This document shows, piece by piece, positions 6,028-12,915 of a stretch of DNA of 17,189 nt. Under the pieces are notes generated by a model. That model had not been told where the DNA came from and did not search any database. It saw only the letters and a list, made by a program, of their open reading frames with translations. Each line of letters begins with the position of its first letter. The first letter of the stretch is position 1. The stretch comes from Methanoregula sp. (GTDB lineage Archaea; Halobacteriota; Methanomicrobia; Methanomicrobiales; Methanospirillaceae), in contig JBAZQB010000014.1 of the NCBI GenBank assembly GCA_041645435.1, positions 1 through 17,189 of the forward strand, given 5' to 3'. The position numbers and the translations under genes are program-made.

Positions 6028-6528
6028 ATGACTGAATGGAGAAGAATACCTTTTGCGCCCGCCTATCATGTTAGCGAAGATGGTGATGTAATCAGGTGCA
6101 AAAAGAGCCGCGGTGCCAGAGTAAGGCATATATTAAAATCCTGGTTAGACCCCAAAGGGTACGAAATGGTACATCTACGAAACAACGGACGTTATATTAA
6201 AAAACGTATCCATGCCATTGTTGCGGAGGTTTTTATCGGGCCATGCCCCGACGGACATGAGGTACATCACAGGGATGAGAATAAGCGTAATAACCACCAT
6301 AGCAATTTAGAATATTTATCAAAATCTACACATTCAAAAATGGGTAGGAATTGGAGTCCGATTAGGGGAGAAGACAACCACCTTGCTAAATTACATGAAT
6401 TTGATGTTCATAATATACGTGATCTTCATCGTATCGGATTAAATTTTAATCAAATATCAAAGCAATATGGCATCAGTAGGGGTCACATAGCTAATATTGT
6501 GCGAGGCATATCGTGGTCTCATATTTAA
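6028..6528 (+). CDS. NUMOD4-HNH homing endonuclease
   Basis: This is a 166-residue member of the same family as the gene at 1119. The NUMOD4 domain (TEWRRIPFAPAYHVSEDGDV) spans residues 2-50. The HNH_3 domain, IHAIVAEVFIG..PDGHEVHHRDENKRNNHHSNLEYL, spans 61-97 with the usual His present (His62). The tail (NHLAKLHEFDV..GISRGHIANIVRG) is a helix-turn-helix. ATG 6028 has AGAGGTAGGA upstream; an earlier in-frame ATG at 5995 lies inside the exonuclease gene. It has invaded the gap between the exonuclease and its probable partner without breaking either. It is more AT-rich than both neighbours, which fits recent arrival. Confidence 0.9.
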   Translation: MTEWRRIPFAPAYHVSEDGDVIRCKKSRGARVRHILKSWLDPKGYEMVHLRNNGRYIKKRIHAIVAEVFIGPCPDGHEVHHRDENKRNNHHSNLEYLSKSTHSKMGRNWSPIRGEDNHLAKLHEFDVHNIRDLHRIGLNFNQISKQYGISRGHIANIVRGISWSHI

Positions 6529-6567
6529 TAAACTGCAAATATTCAATCAAATAGAGAGGATATTGTT

Positions 6568-7653
6568 ATGGAAGCAAGTGACGTATTTAAAAATGTCGTT
6601 CCGTTCACAGGCGATAATCTACCTGTCACCCAAGAAGTCCCGACGGTCCTGGCCGAAGCGACAGCCCAAAGGGAAGTTGCCGAGGTCCAGGCCGCTATGA
6701 TTATCGCCAAAAGGTTCCCCCGCAATCAGGCCAAGGCTGTTGACCGCATTATGGTATCCTGTCAGCGACCCACCCTGGCCGAAAGCGCCCTTTACTCCTA
6801 TGCTCGCGGCGGCACAGATATTACCGGACCATCAATCCGGCTAGCTGAGGCCATAGCGCAACAATGGGGAAACCTCCAAATCGGTATCCGTGAACTGGAA
6901 CAGCGACCAGGGGAAAGCACTATGGAAGCCTACGCCTGGGACTTGGAAACCAACACCCGGCAAAGCAAGGTTTTCCAGGTGCGCCATATCAGATATACCC
7001 GAAATAAGGGAATCACGAACTTGACCGACCCCCGTGACATTTATGAGGCCGTGGCTAATCAGGGCTCACGCCGACTACGGGCCTGCATCCTGGGCATTAT
7101 CCCCGGTGATATCGTGGAAGCCGCGGTGCATCAATGCGAAGATACATTAAAGGCCAAGGCTGACATTTCCCCTCAAGCCGTACAGAAGATGGTGGATGTG
7201 TTCAACACCTACAACATTACTAAGGAGATGATAGAGGCCAGGATTCAACGCAAACTTGAAGCGATTACCGCAGCCCAAGTAATCGCCTTGCGGAAAATTT
7301 TTAACTCTCTCAAGGACGGTATGAGTAAACCAGGGGATTGGTTTGAAACGCCCCCGCATCCTGAACCTGAGAAAACTAAAAAAGCTAAAACTACTAAAGA
7401 CCCTGAGCCACCCCAGGACTCCTCCGCACCCACCCCCCCGGCAAGCACTCAAGCAGAAGGCAACGGCACGCCTACGGGCGGGACACCAACTCAGTCTATC
7501 ACAGATGAAACCCTTAAAGCCATCAAGGAGGCGATGGAAGCCACCGGGCTTGACCTGCCCTACGAAGCCCTGAAACTGGACGCTGCTATTCCTTTGGAGG
7601 AGTTCGATGAGGAGACTGGACAGGATATATTGACCTGGTTCAAAAATCAGTAA
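6568..7653 (+). CDS. Phage 361-aa protein, candidate single-strand annealing protein
   Basis: The start is ATG 6568 with AGAGAGGA upstream. The core (residues 40-250) is a conserved phage/prophage family; recognisable stretches are AKRFPRNQAKAVDRIM, GGTDITGPSIRLAEA, ANQGSRRLRACILG and AAQVIALRKIFNSLKDG. It is usually annotated as hypothetical. Residues 265-312 are a low-complexity Pro/Lys/Thr linker, and the last 48 residues form an acidic C-terminal domain (LEEFDEETGQDILTWF). Its place beside a RecB-like exonuclease is where phages put their annealing or recombinase protein, so a Red-beta/RecT-like role is inferred from context only; I see no RecT or RAD52 signature by eye. A strand-binding or replication role is the alternative. 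Confidence 0.7.
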   Translation: MEASDVFKNVVPFTGDNLPVTQEVPTVLAEATAQREVAEVQAAMIIAKRFPRNQAKAVDRIMVSCQRPTLAESALYSYARGGTDITGPSIRLAEAIAQQWGNLQIGIRELEQRPGESTMEAYAWDLETNTRQSKVFQVRHIRYTRNKGITNLTDPRDIYEAVANQGSRRLRACILGIIPGDIVEAAVHQCEDTLKAKADISPQAVQKMVDVFNTYNITKEMIEARIQRKLEAITAAQVIALRKIFNSLKDGMSKPGDWFETPPHPEPEKTKKAKTTKDPEPPQDSSAPTPPASTQAEGNGTPTGGTPTQSITDETLKAIKEAMEATGLDLPYEALKLDAAIPLEEFDEETGQDILTWFKNQ

Positions 7654-7687
7654 CCCGCCACGTCCCCGAGAAGGAGGAGATGAAACA

Positions 7688-8026
7688 TTGAAAACTTTTA
7701 GTGCTATCATCGGTAGTTTAATCGCCGTCATTGCCCTTGTGTGGCTATTCCAAGGCAATGATTTTTTCATGTATAAATTCTGGGCTCCTAAATATGAAGA
7801 AGCGCGGCGAGAGGTCTTTGAAAACACTCCGTCCTACAAGTGGGGCATGATCCAGGAGCTTCAAAACATGCAGTTCAAATATGAACAGGCCACCCCAGAT
7901 CAAAAAGACGCTTTAGCGGCAATTATTTTGCGAAGAGCTAATCAATACGGAGAGGATAGATTGCCAGTCGATCTTAGGGCTTTTGTTACTCAACTAAAAT
8001 CTCAACAAGCTAAAGAGAAATATTAA
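7688..8026 (+). CDS. Small single-TM phage protein (112 aa)
   Basis: The start is TTG 7688. AAGGAGGA at 7671-7678 points to it, and the ATG at 7680 closes after three codons. Residues 5-22 (SAIIGSLIAVIALVWLF) form a membrane anchor, followed by NDFFMYKFWAPKYEEARREVFE and a helical soluble domain (WGMIQELQNMQFKYEQAT, LAAIILRRANQYGEDRLPVDLRAFV). This matches a widespread small protein of phages and bacteria of unknown role. It is translationally coupled (TAATG) to the lipoprotein gene that follows; the two probably work together at the inner membrane. Confidence 0.7.
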   Translation: MKTFSAIIGSLIAVIALVWLFQGNDFFMYKFWAPKYEEARREVFENTPSYKWGMIQELQNMQFKYEQATPDQKDALAAIILRRANQYGEDRLPVDLRAFVTQLKSQQAKEKY

Positions 8027-8541
8027 TGAAGAAATTGAGCGTATATCCAATAATGGCGTGTCTTTTCCTGGCAGTGTTTCTATCCATGGGAACCTCATCT
8101 TGTGAAGATTCTGATGATATTCAACGAAACCAACAAGAAAAAATCCTCGTGCAGGGTTCTTCCCAAGTCGGAATGCCTGGAATCAAGAATTTTAGGGAGC
8201 GCAAGATATTAAAGGATATCCTTGAACTGCGGGACCAGGAGGGACTTACCACTTACACCTATTTGTTTAACCAGTACACTGGGAAATTGGTTTTCTTTGG
8301 TGTCACTATTGGCTACGGTATCCCCTACGCCACTCAGTTTTCAAGCCCCCAAAAAGCAACGGGGCGAGGCTTCTCTCTCCCTCAAGCTGAGCCTAACGGC
8401 CTTTTCTCTCCGGCGTCGGCAGAAGGAACTTGGATACTCATGAAAAACCCCAAAGGCAAAGATGTGGTTCCAATTTATATAGAACCCCGGATAGTGGTTT
8501 CGCCCTTCTTGCTACCACAAGCGGAAGGAAACCCTAAATAA
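8026..8541 (+). CDS. Putative phage-encoded lipoprotein (171 aa)
   Basis: The N-terminal segment (KKLSVYPIMACLFLAVFLSMG) plus TSSC (Cys26) looks like a lipoprotein signal, although Thr at position -3 is not ideal. The mature part has VQGSSQVGMPGIKNFRERK, LKDILELRDQEGLTTYTYLF and IGYGIPYATQFSSP, a recurrent set in hypothetical proteins of phages and bacteria. The function is unknown; surface exclusion or envelope modification is possible. It overlaps the upstream membrane-protein stop by one base and ends 25 bases before a terminator hairpin. Confidence 0.7.
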   Translation: MKKLSVYPIMACLFLAVFLSMGTSSCEDSDDIQRNQQEKILVQGSSQVGMPGIKNFRERKILKDILELRDQEGLTTYTYLFNQYTGKLVFFGVTIGYGIPYATQFSSPQKATGRGFSLPQAEPNGLFSPASAEGTWILMKNPKGKDVVPIYIEPRIVVSPFLLPQAEGNPK

Positions 8542-8565
8542 TTTCCTCATATATCCCTTGGCCTT

Positions 8566-8592
8566 GCCGGTTCCGGTGAAACCGGCGTTTTT
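8566..8592 (+). terminator. Rho-independent terminator
   Basis: GCCGGTT (8566-8572) pairs exactly with AACCGGC (8580-8586) over a 7-base loop, followed by GTTTTT. It lies after the lipoprotein gene and just before the binding site of the next gene, so it probably gives partial read-through or ends the 7688-8541 unit. Confidence 0.65.
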
Positions 8593-8602
8593 GGAGAATC
8601 GT

Positions 8603-8869
8603 ATGGATGAAAACCAAGCATCACAGCCTTTACCTCAATGGCAGAGCCATAAGCAGGTTGGGGCGGATAAGATCGTCGGAATCGTAAACGATGGCGATTT
8701 TCAATTTTGGAGTCTTGCCTGTGGTATTCCTGTCCACGTTTCAAGCCACCTAAAAGAGCGGTGCGGCAATAATGACCCCGTAGGCGGCTACTACGTTCTC
8801 TATGTAGACGGATTTGAATCTTGGTCCCCCGCCAAGGCGTTTAAGGAAGGATACACCAGAATAGGCTAA
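8603..8869 (+). CDS. Phage orphan protein with SWSPAKAFKEGYTRI motif (88 aa)
   Basis: ATG 8603 is preceded by TTGGAGAA directly after the terminator; an in-frame start at 8558 would lie within the terminator. The N-terminus (SQPLPQWQSHKQVGADKIVGIV) and C-terminus (GGYYVLYVDGFESWSPAKAFKEGYTRI) are diagnostic of a small, frequent phage protein family of unknown function. It is a compact beta-rich domain with no catalytic residues visible. Confidence 0.8.
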   Translation: MDENQASQPLPQWQSHKQVGADKIVGIVNDGDFQFWSLACGIPVHVSSHLKERCGNNDPVGGYYVLYVDGFESWSPAKAFKEGYTRIG

Positions 8870-8897
8870 CCGCGGCGACCTTCGGCACCGCATGGCA

Positions 8898-8917
8898 CCG
8901 GGCACCTGTCGGCCCGG
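8898..8917. other. 6-bp GC hairpin between genes
   Basis: CCGGGC (8898-8903) pairs with GCCCGG (8912-8917). No T-run follows, so it is not a clear terminator. It is the only structure I see in the 138-base gap 8870-9007. A frame there (roughly 8834-8998) is open but has no start codon. Confidence 0.35.
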
Positions 8918-9007
8918 ATATCAAGGTTCATAGGTTGAATGGCAAGACGTGGCTATGGCGTGTTGTATTGAAGCCCCTGGCAGGAGGGGCGATTTGAGGG
9001 AGATGAT

Positions 9008-9433
9008 ATGAAAATCAAAGCCATTTCCATCTGGCAACCCTGGGCCTCACTGATTGCGGTCGTGGCCAAGAAGTTTGAAACGCGGTCGTGGAAGACTAAT
9101 TATCGGGGGCCGTTGCTGATTTGTGCGGCTAAAAAACCTTTTAATTCTTTTCATTTTTCGGCGACCTTCGTGGATGCTGCCCAAAAAGCATTGCCGTATC
9201 CGATTGGAGGCTATCAAATTCCTTATGGCAAGGCCGTGGCTATCGCTGATCTAACAGCCTGTCTTACAACATTCAATTATCAAACCGATTGGATAGGACT
9301 TGAAGCAACCTTCGGCGATTTCTCCCTTGGCCGCTACGCATGGAAACTGGAAAATGTCCGGGCCATTAAACCATTCCCGGTCAAGGGCCGCCAAGGGCTG
9401 TTCGACGTGGAAGTGCCGGAGAGGTTGATTTGA
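9008..9433 (+). CDS. ASCH-domain (PUA-like) protein
   Basis: This is a 141-residue protein with the ASCH fold signature: AISIWQPWASLIAVVAKKFETRSWKT near the N-terminus, then YRGPLLICAAKK, GKAVAIADLTAC and GRYAWKLENVRAI. ASCH domains are small RNA- or modified-nucleotide-binding proteins common in phages, and some are hydrolases of modified nucleosides. Here it sits with a DNA methyltransferase, which fits a role around modified bases or RNA, but the substrate is not known. ATG 9008 has GGGAGA upstream. It ends in a 4-base overlap with the chimeric HNH gene. Confidence 0.85.
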   Translation: MKIKAISIWQPWASLIAVVAKKFETRSWKTNYRGPLLICAAKKPFNSFHFSATFVDAAQKALPYPIGGYQIPYGKAVAIADLTACLTTFNYQTDWIGLEATFGDFSLGRYAWKLENVRAIKPFPVKGRQGLFDVEVPERLI

Positions 9434-9870
9434 TTAAAAGCATCTCCTTTTCTCAAGATGAAATCTTATCGAATATCGTAACTCTGCATACCGGGCCGAT
9501 TCAGGAAATGAAGTTGTGTGAGTGCGGTTGCGGTGAGGTGGTGAAACCGGGAAACCGTTGCATTAATTACCATAACCGTAAGGGAATCAGTCGTTGGGGA
9601 AAAGATGCAGCCCATTGGAAAGGCGGGATTAAAAAAGACAAAGATGGCTATATCTACCTTTATCGTCCAGAACACTCCTTTGCAACCAAAGACGGTTATG
9701 TATTTGAACATCGTCTTGTCCTTGAAGAATATTTGGGCCGGTATCTGGAACCAGACGAAATCTCCCATCATTGCAATGAAATAAAAGACGACAACAGGAT
9801 TGATAATTTAGATTTAACGATTCGGGCTGAACACGTCCGAATCCACAAGCCCAGACTCAAACGGGGTTAA
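9430..9870 (+). CDS. HNH endonuclease with a methyltransferase-like N-terminus (chimera)
   Basis: This is a 146-residue protein. Residues 2-22 (IKSISFSQDEILSNIVTLHT and on) match residues 4-24 of the methyltransferase encoded next, 17 of 21 identical. From residue 28 it is a phage HNH endonuclease. The zinc-like CECGCGE...NRCINYHNRKG (Cys30/32/34, Cys44, His48) comes first, then HWKGGI, and the HNH core FEHRLVLEEYLGRYLEPDEI / SHHCNEIKDDNRIDNL (His94, His113/114, Asn125). The likely history is that an HNH gene fused to the 5' end of a related methyltransferase gene. TTG 9430 is the only plausible start, within the ASCH stop and after GGAGAGG. Confidence 0.88.
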   Translation: MIKSISFSQDEILSNIVTLHTGPIQEMKLCECGCGEVVKPGNRCINYHNRKGISRWGKDAAHWKGGIKKDKDGYIYLYRPEHSFATKDGYVFEHRLVLEEYLGRYLEPDEISHHCNEIKDDNRIDNLDLTIRAEHVRIHKPRLKRG

Positions 9871-9874
9871 TAGA

Positions 9875-10498
9875 GTGGAGATAGTCAAGAGCATATCGTT
9901 TTCTCAACCTGAAATTCTACGGAACATAGTTGCTCTGCATACTGGCGACATTGAATGTGATGTCTGTTATGGCTCAGGCTGTTTCTATAAGAACGGGATA
10001 GAGCATCCAAAGTTCTGTTTCGATATTGCCCCAAGAAAGCCGGGTGTCATCTCTGCTAATGTCTGCCGTTTACCCTTGAAGGACCAGAGTATTCGATCAA
10101 TTATCTTCGATCCCCCATTTCTCGTCCGAACAGGCCCCGGGGCCACCCTTAAGGCGCGCTTCGGGGAGATCGTCGGGACCATTCAAGACCTATGGGCTTT
10201 CTACTTCCAGGCCATAAAAGAAATGCACCGCGTCCTGTTGCCAGGCGGTTGGCTCATTTTCAAGAATCAGGATGGAGTGCTGAGTGGGAAAAACAATTTT
10301 ACCCATGCAGAGATTTATAACATGAGTAAGGTTCTTGGGTTTATTCCGGTAGACCTTTTTGTACTCATGGCAACACACCGCATGACGCACCCTGCTCATA
10401 AACGCCAAATACATGCCCGAAAATTTCATTCTTATTTCTGGGTTTTTAAGAAGAAAAGACTTCGTACCACCCCCACCATCCCCCAGGCCGAGAGATGA
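9875..10498 (+). CDS. DNA methyltransferase (SAM-dependent, phage type)
   Basis: This is a 207-residue protein. Residues 4-38 (VKSISFSQPEILRNIVALHT, then CDVCYGSGCFYKNG) form the characteristic start of a phage DNA-methylase family. SIIFDPPF (79-82 = DPPF) is catalytic motif IV of N6-adenine/N4-cytosine methyltransferases, and VLLPGGWLIFKNQD resembles a late SAM-fold strand. A classical FxGxG motif I is not obvious. It probably methylates phage DNA as an orphan enzyme; no restriction gene is nearby. GTG 9875 is the only start that keeps the conserved N-terminus, and its binding site is weak. Its stop overlaps the radical SAM start. Confidence 0.8.
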   Translation: MEIVKSISFSQPEILRNIVALHTGDIECDVCYGSGCFYKNGIEHPKFCFDIAPRKPGVISANVCRLPLKDQSIRSIIFDPPFLVRTGPGATLKARFGEIVGTIQDLWAFYFQAIKEMHRVLLPGGWLIFKNQDGVLSGKNNFTHAEIYNMSKVLGFIPVDLFVLMATHRMTHPAHKRQIHARKFHSYFWVFKKKRLRTTPTIPQAER

Positions 10499-10848
10499 AA
10501 ATGATTAGAGTGTTCCCCCGTAGAACCAAATGGACGCCGACCGATGATTTAGCCTTTGTCGGTGATCCGCCTTTATGGGAAGTCCCAGATTTGCAAGTGA
10601 GTGTCTCTGTGACCTTTACGTGGGATTTGCCAGAAGCCGCAAGGCTGCAAAGGGCTTGGAAAGCGAAAATGATGCACCAACGTAGTAGAGTTTCTATTGC
10701 TTATGGCGGACCTGCCCTTGGCGATCCAGGCGGTGAATTTGTACCGGGTAGGTTCGTAAAAGAAGGCGTGACTGTAACGAGTCGAGGCTGCTCTAAAAAT
10801 TGCCCCTGGTGCCTGGTGCCTTTTTTACCATCCGTGAACCATCCGTGA
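10495..10848 (+). CDS. Radical SAM protein, N-terminal fragment (truncated)
   Basis: This is a 117-residue product. The opening MIRVFPRRTKWTPTDDLAFVGDP and the block GGPALGDPGGEFVPGRF match a phage-associated radical SAM family. GVTVTSRGCSKNCPWC gives the CxxxCxxC iron-sulphur motif (Cys99, Cys103, Cys106). Full relatives continue well beyond this motif as a barrel; here the frame ends 11 codons later, so it cannot form an active enzyme. A T6 run and an 11-bp tandem duplication (10827-10848) mark the break, and no remnant of the barrel is seen downstream. The start is ATG 10495 (overlapping the methyltransferase stop) or ATG 10501, which fits the family better. It is best regarded as a pseudogene. 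Confidence 0.75.
   Translation: MKMIRVFPRRTKWTPTDDLAFVGDPPLWEVPDLQVSVSVTFTWDLPEAARLQRAWKAKMMHQRSRVSIAYGGPALGDPGGEFVPGRFVKEGVTVTSRGCSKNCPWCLVPFLPSVNHP
10827..10848 (+). repeat. 11-bp tandem duplication at the truncation point
   Basis: ACCATCCGTGA occurs twice back to back (10827-10837 and 10838-10848), immediately after a run of six T. The second copy supplies the stop codon of the truncated radical SAM frame. Confidence 0.9.
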
Positions 10849-10854
10849 GTAAAA

Positions 10855-11079
10855 ATGTTTCCAAAATTAAGGAGAGGAAAATGTCCAGAACCTTGGGGTG
10901 ACATTTATAACACCTATATCGCCAAGGGCTTTGACCCTGGTATGGCAGCATTCCAGGCTGACCAATGGGAGAAGCGACAGCCGAAGCCGATGGAACACAT
11001 CGCCTCCCCTGACTGCTGGTGTGAGCCGGAGCAGGACCATATTGAGCCGGACGTGTGGATTCACCGGGAGAGGCATTAA
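10855..11079 (+). CDS. Small hypothetical protein with CWC motif (74 aa)
   Basis: ATG 10855 lies six bases after the radical SAM stop, and the binding site is weak (GTGAG). The product has KGFDPGMAAFQADQWEKRQ, a helix, and ends SPDCWCEPEQDHIEPDVWIH, a CWC.P...H ending seen in small phage proteins. Function unknown. Because it directly follows the truncation scar, its first residues may come from rearranged sequence and its native start may have been lost. Confidence 0.55.
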   Translation: MFPKLRRGKCPEPWGDIYNTYIAKGFDPGMAAFQADQWEKRQPKPMEHIASPDCWCEPEQDHIEPDVWIHRERH

Positions 11080-11085
11080 CCCCTC

Positions 11086-11110
11086 AACTGTCAAGTAATC
11101 CTTGACAGTT
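11086..11110. promoter_or_regulatory. 10-bp perfect inverted repeat upstream of 11136
   Basis: AACTGTCAAG (11086-11095) and CTTGACAGTT (11101-11110) are exact complements around TAATC. No T-run follows on either strand, so an operator or RNA stem-loop is more likely than a terminator. It lies 25 bases before the start of the next gene and its strong AAAGGAGG site. Confidence 0.6.
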
Positions 11111-11135
11111 CATTAGGAACAAAAGGAGGTAAATA

Positions 11136-11330
11136 ATGTATCCTGGAATAGATAAACCGAGAGCTATCTGTGCAAACTGCAAGCAAGAGATTTATAAAAA
11201 TTGTGGTGCGTGGTTTCACACAAAAACCTGTTGCGGTTTATGTATAAAAAGTGATGGCAATTTTGATGAAACTATGACAGCACAACCGATACAATTAGGC
11301 ATAACTATGCCATTGACGAAAGGAGAATGA
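11136..11330 (+). CDS. Small Cys-rich, zinc-ribbon-like protein (64 aa)
   Basis: ATG 11136 follows a near-ideal AAAGGAGGT site. CANCKQEIYKNCGAWFHTKTCCGLC supplies six Cys and one His in 25 residues, with CxxC pairs at both ends, indicating a zinc knuckle of the kind found in many small phage proteins. The remainder is polar. It overlaps the coiled-coil gene by four bases. Its strong ribosome site after a possible operator makes it the probable head of the 11136-12713 unit. Confidence 0.65.
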   Translation: MYPGIDKPRAICANCKQEIYKNCGAWFHTKTCCGLCIKSDGNFDETMTAQPIQLGITMPLTKGE

Positions 11331-12004
11331 TGATGGGCGCTGCATCTCAAATAGCAACCCGGGAATGTCATATGAAAGAAGATTGCAAGGCCCAACTTGC
11401 CACCGCCCAAGCCCACATTGCAGATTTAGAATCGATCCTCAAAAGTTTTGAAGAGCATCATATAGCGCAAACTCAAGACTTGCAGGACCAGATCACAGAG
11501 CTTGAAGCACAAACTGAATCTATGTGGCCTATTATATCTAAAGTAGCCCAAGGTCGTTGTTGTCAGGGTGGTGAAACCGATAGTAGTGGTGCTGTTGTTT
11601 TTCAGAGTATTAAAAACCAGGCTATGAAGATCATTAACGACTATCCGCCATCGCCAACTCAAGAACGGTTAACAAACGCCCAGGCCGAGATCGCCCGGCT
11701 ACGGGAAGAGAATCAAAGTATGAGGGCTGAGATTTTAAGATTACTTGATGGTGTTGATGAAGAAATTGAACAAGAAAATACCCGGCTGCGGGAGGAACTG
11801 GATAAGAAAATTATTATTGATAAGAGAATTAACTGGTCCCTCAGTTTACACTCAGAAATAGAAAAATTGACGGAGGAAAATGAGCGGTTGCGGGAGAGGT
11901 TGGCGGAGGCGGAAAATATTCTACAGCAAGTCCCCCGCTATCCTGGCGGCTCTGAATTGTATAAGGCTATTCAGGAATACTTCCTGGAGGAGGCAAGGCC
12001 ATGA
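11327..12004 (+). CDS. Coiled-coil phage protein (225 aa)
   Basis: It starts at one of three ATGs (11327, 11330, 11333) after AAAGGAGA. Two long heptad regions, about residues 20-66 and 104-205, are dominated by Glu/Arg/Leu/Gln (LTNAQAEIARLREEN, LTEENERLRERLAEAE), with GRCCQGG and a polar loop between. It should form an elongated dimer. No enzymatic or DNA-binding motif is seen, so a scaffold or accessory role is inferred only from the coiled coil. Its stop overlaps the next start (ATGA). Confidence 0.7.
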   Translation: MMMGAASQIATRECHMKEDCKAQLATAQAHIADLESILKSFEEHHIAQTQDLQDQITELEAQTESMWPIISKVAQGRCCQGGETDSSGAVVFQSIKNQAMKIINDYPPSPTQERLTNAQAEIARLREENQSMRAEILRLLDGVDEEIEQENTRLREELDKKIIIDKRINWSLSLHSEIEKLTEENERLRERLAEAENILQQVPRYPGGSELYKAIQEYFLEEARP

Positions 12005-12324
12005 GCCAGGATAAATGCCCGTTTTGCGGGGCTGAGGTAATTCAAACCATATCTACAGCAGAAGGCGATTTGCAATTAACAAATTGTTGGAATGTGTTTA
12101 AAGATGGAGAACTACAGGATAAGCGTAACACCACTTGCTATAATAATAACCAAATCGCCCAGCAAGCCGAACTGCTCCGGGAGTGCCGGGAGGTGGTGGA
12201 ATGGTTAGCGAGTATTAAAATGCAGGACGTTGATTTGGCTGTAACTCTAAGAATAAAGGCAGTCACTAAAGCCCAAGCCCTCCTACCCAAACTTTTGAAG
12301 GCGACGGAGGGGAAGCCATGGTAG
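12001..12324 (+). CDS. CPFCG zinc-knuckle protein (107 aa)
   Basis: The opening SQDKCPFCGAEV provides CxxC, with later Cys at TNCWNV and TTCYNN as possible second-pair ligands, then a helical stretch (AQQAELLRECREVVEWLA..). It opens like the product at 4429 (S.D..KCPFCG). Such short Lar-like or zinc-ribbon proteins are common in phages and are usually of unknown role. ATG 12001 overlaps the previous stop and has TGGAGGAGG upstream. It overlaps the following gene by seven bases. Confidence 0.68.
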   Translation: MSQDKCPFCGAEVIQTISTAEGDLQLTNCWNVFKDGELQDKRNTTCYNNNQIAQQAELLRECREVVEWLASIKMQDVDLAVTLRIKAVTKAQALLPKLLKATEGKPW

Positions 12325-12713
12325 ATAAAGAACTACAAGAGTTAAGAGATTGGAGCGCTAGGAAGATGGGGTGGTTTAAGGTTCCAGCATTTAAAGGGTG
12401 GTTAAAAAAAGCTTATCCAGACTATAGCACTCTTGTATTTGCTGATTATCAAGGAGACTGGACCCCCGACTTACCCAACGGCCAGATTGAGATGTTTATT
12501 AATAGGATGGTGGAGTTGGGGTGGAATTTTGCCTTCTTTGGTTGGTCAGAAGATGGCACTTGTTCTGCCCTATTTTACCGTCCAGAAGATCATGCGTTTT
12601 GTATTGATAATCTGCTTGATGATGATCGGGTTGTGAGTGGAAAAGATAGACTAAAAACTATTCTCTTGGCGGGCCGGGCAGCGCAGGCCACGGGAGGCTT
12701 AAATGGACTATAA
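12318..12713 (+). CDS. Small phage hypothetical protein (131 aa)
   Basis: The start is ATG 12318 with GGAGGGGAAG upstream, overlapping the previous gene. LRDWSARKMGW, then WTPDLPNGQIEMFINRMVELGWNF and CSALFYRPEDHAF, resemble a family of small phage proteins that fold as a compact alpha/beta sandwich; I do not know the function. The C-terminal helix (LKTILLAGRAAQATGG) is typical of the family. It is the last clearly phage-type gene before base composition turns AT-rich. Confidence 0.7.
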   Translation: MVDKELQELRDWSARKMGWFKVPAFKGWLKKAYPDYSTLVFADYQGDWTPDLPNGQIEMFINRMVELGWNFAFFGWSEDGTCSALFYRPEDHAFCIDNLLDDDRVVSGKDRLKTILLAGRAAQATGGLNGL

Positions 12714-12915
12714 ACAATTTTCACCAATAATATATACACGCTCTTATGGCAGTATGCTATTTCACCAAATCATTGCTGGTGGTTATATTATTGACATGAC
12801 CTGTATTCGGGAGTTTAGATTTTATACATTAAATCTATTTGAAAGGTGGGAAATATTGTCACTAATTATATCTGACAGAGTTGGGATTACAGAGAGTTTA
12901 CACAACTCTTCTTAA
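12703..12915 (+). CDS. Possible small protein at the composition boundary (70 aa)
   Basis: ATG 12703 has GGGAGG about six bases upstream and overlaps the previous stop, as expected for the next gene in the run. The product (MDYKQFSPIIYTRSYGS...) has no recognisable motif. Codon and base use change to AT-rich almost at once. It may be a real gene, a gene whose end was replaced at the junction, or a chance frame. Confidence 0.35.
   Translation: MDYKQFSPIIYTRSYGSMLFHQIIAGGYIIDMTCIREFRFYTLNLFERWEILSLIISDRVGITESLHNSS

Noticed and set aside
7147..7827. 226-aa minus-strand frame
   Set aside because: It is antisense to the conserved 361-aa gene and its Pro-rich linker; the GC-rich codon pattern opens the reverse frame.
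8834..8998. Open + strand frame between 8603 gene and ASCH gene
   Set aside because: It has no usable start codon or ribosome binding site.
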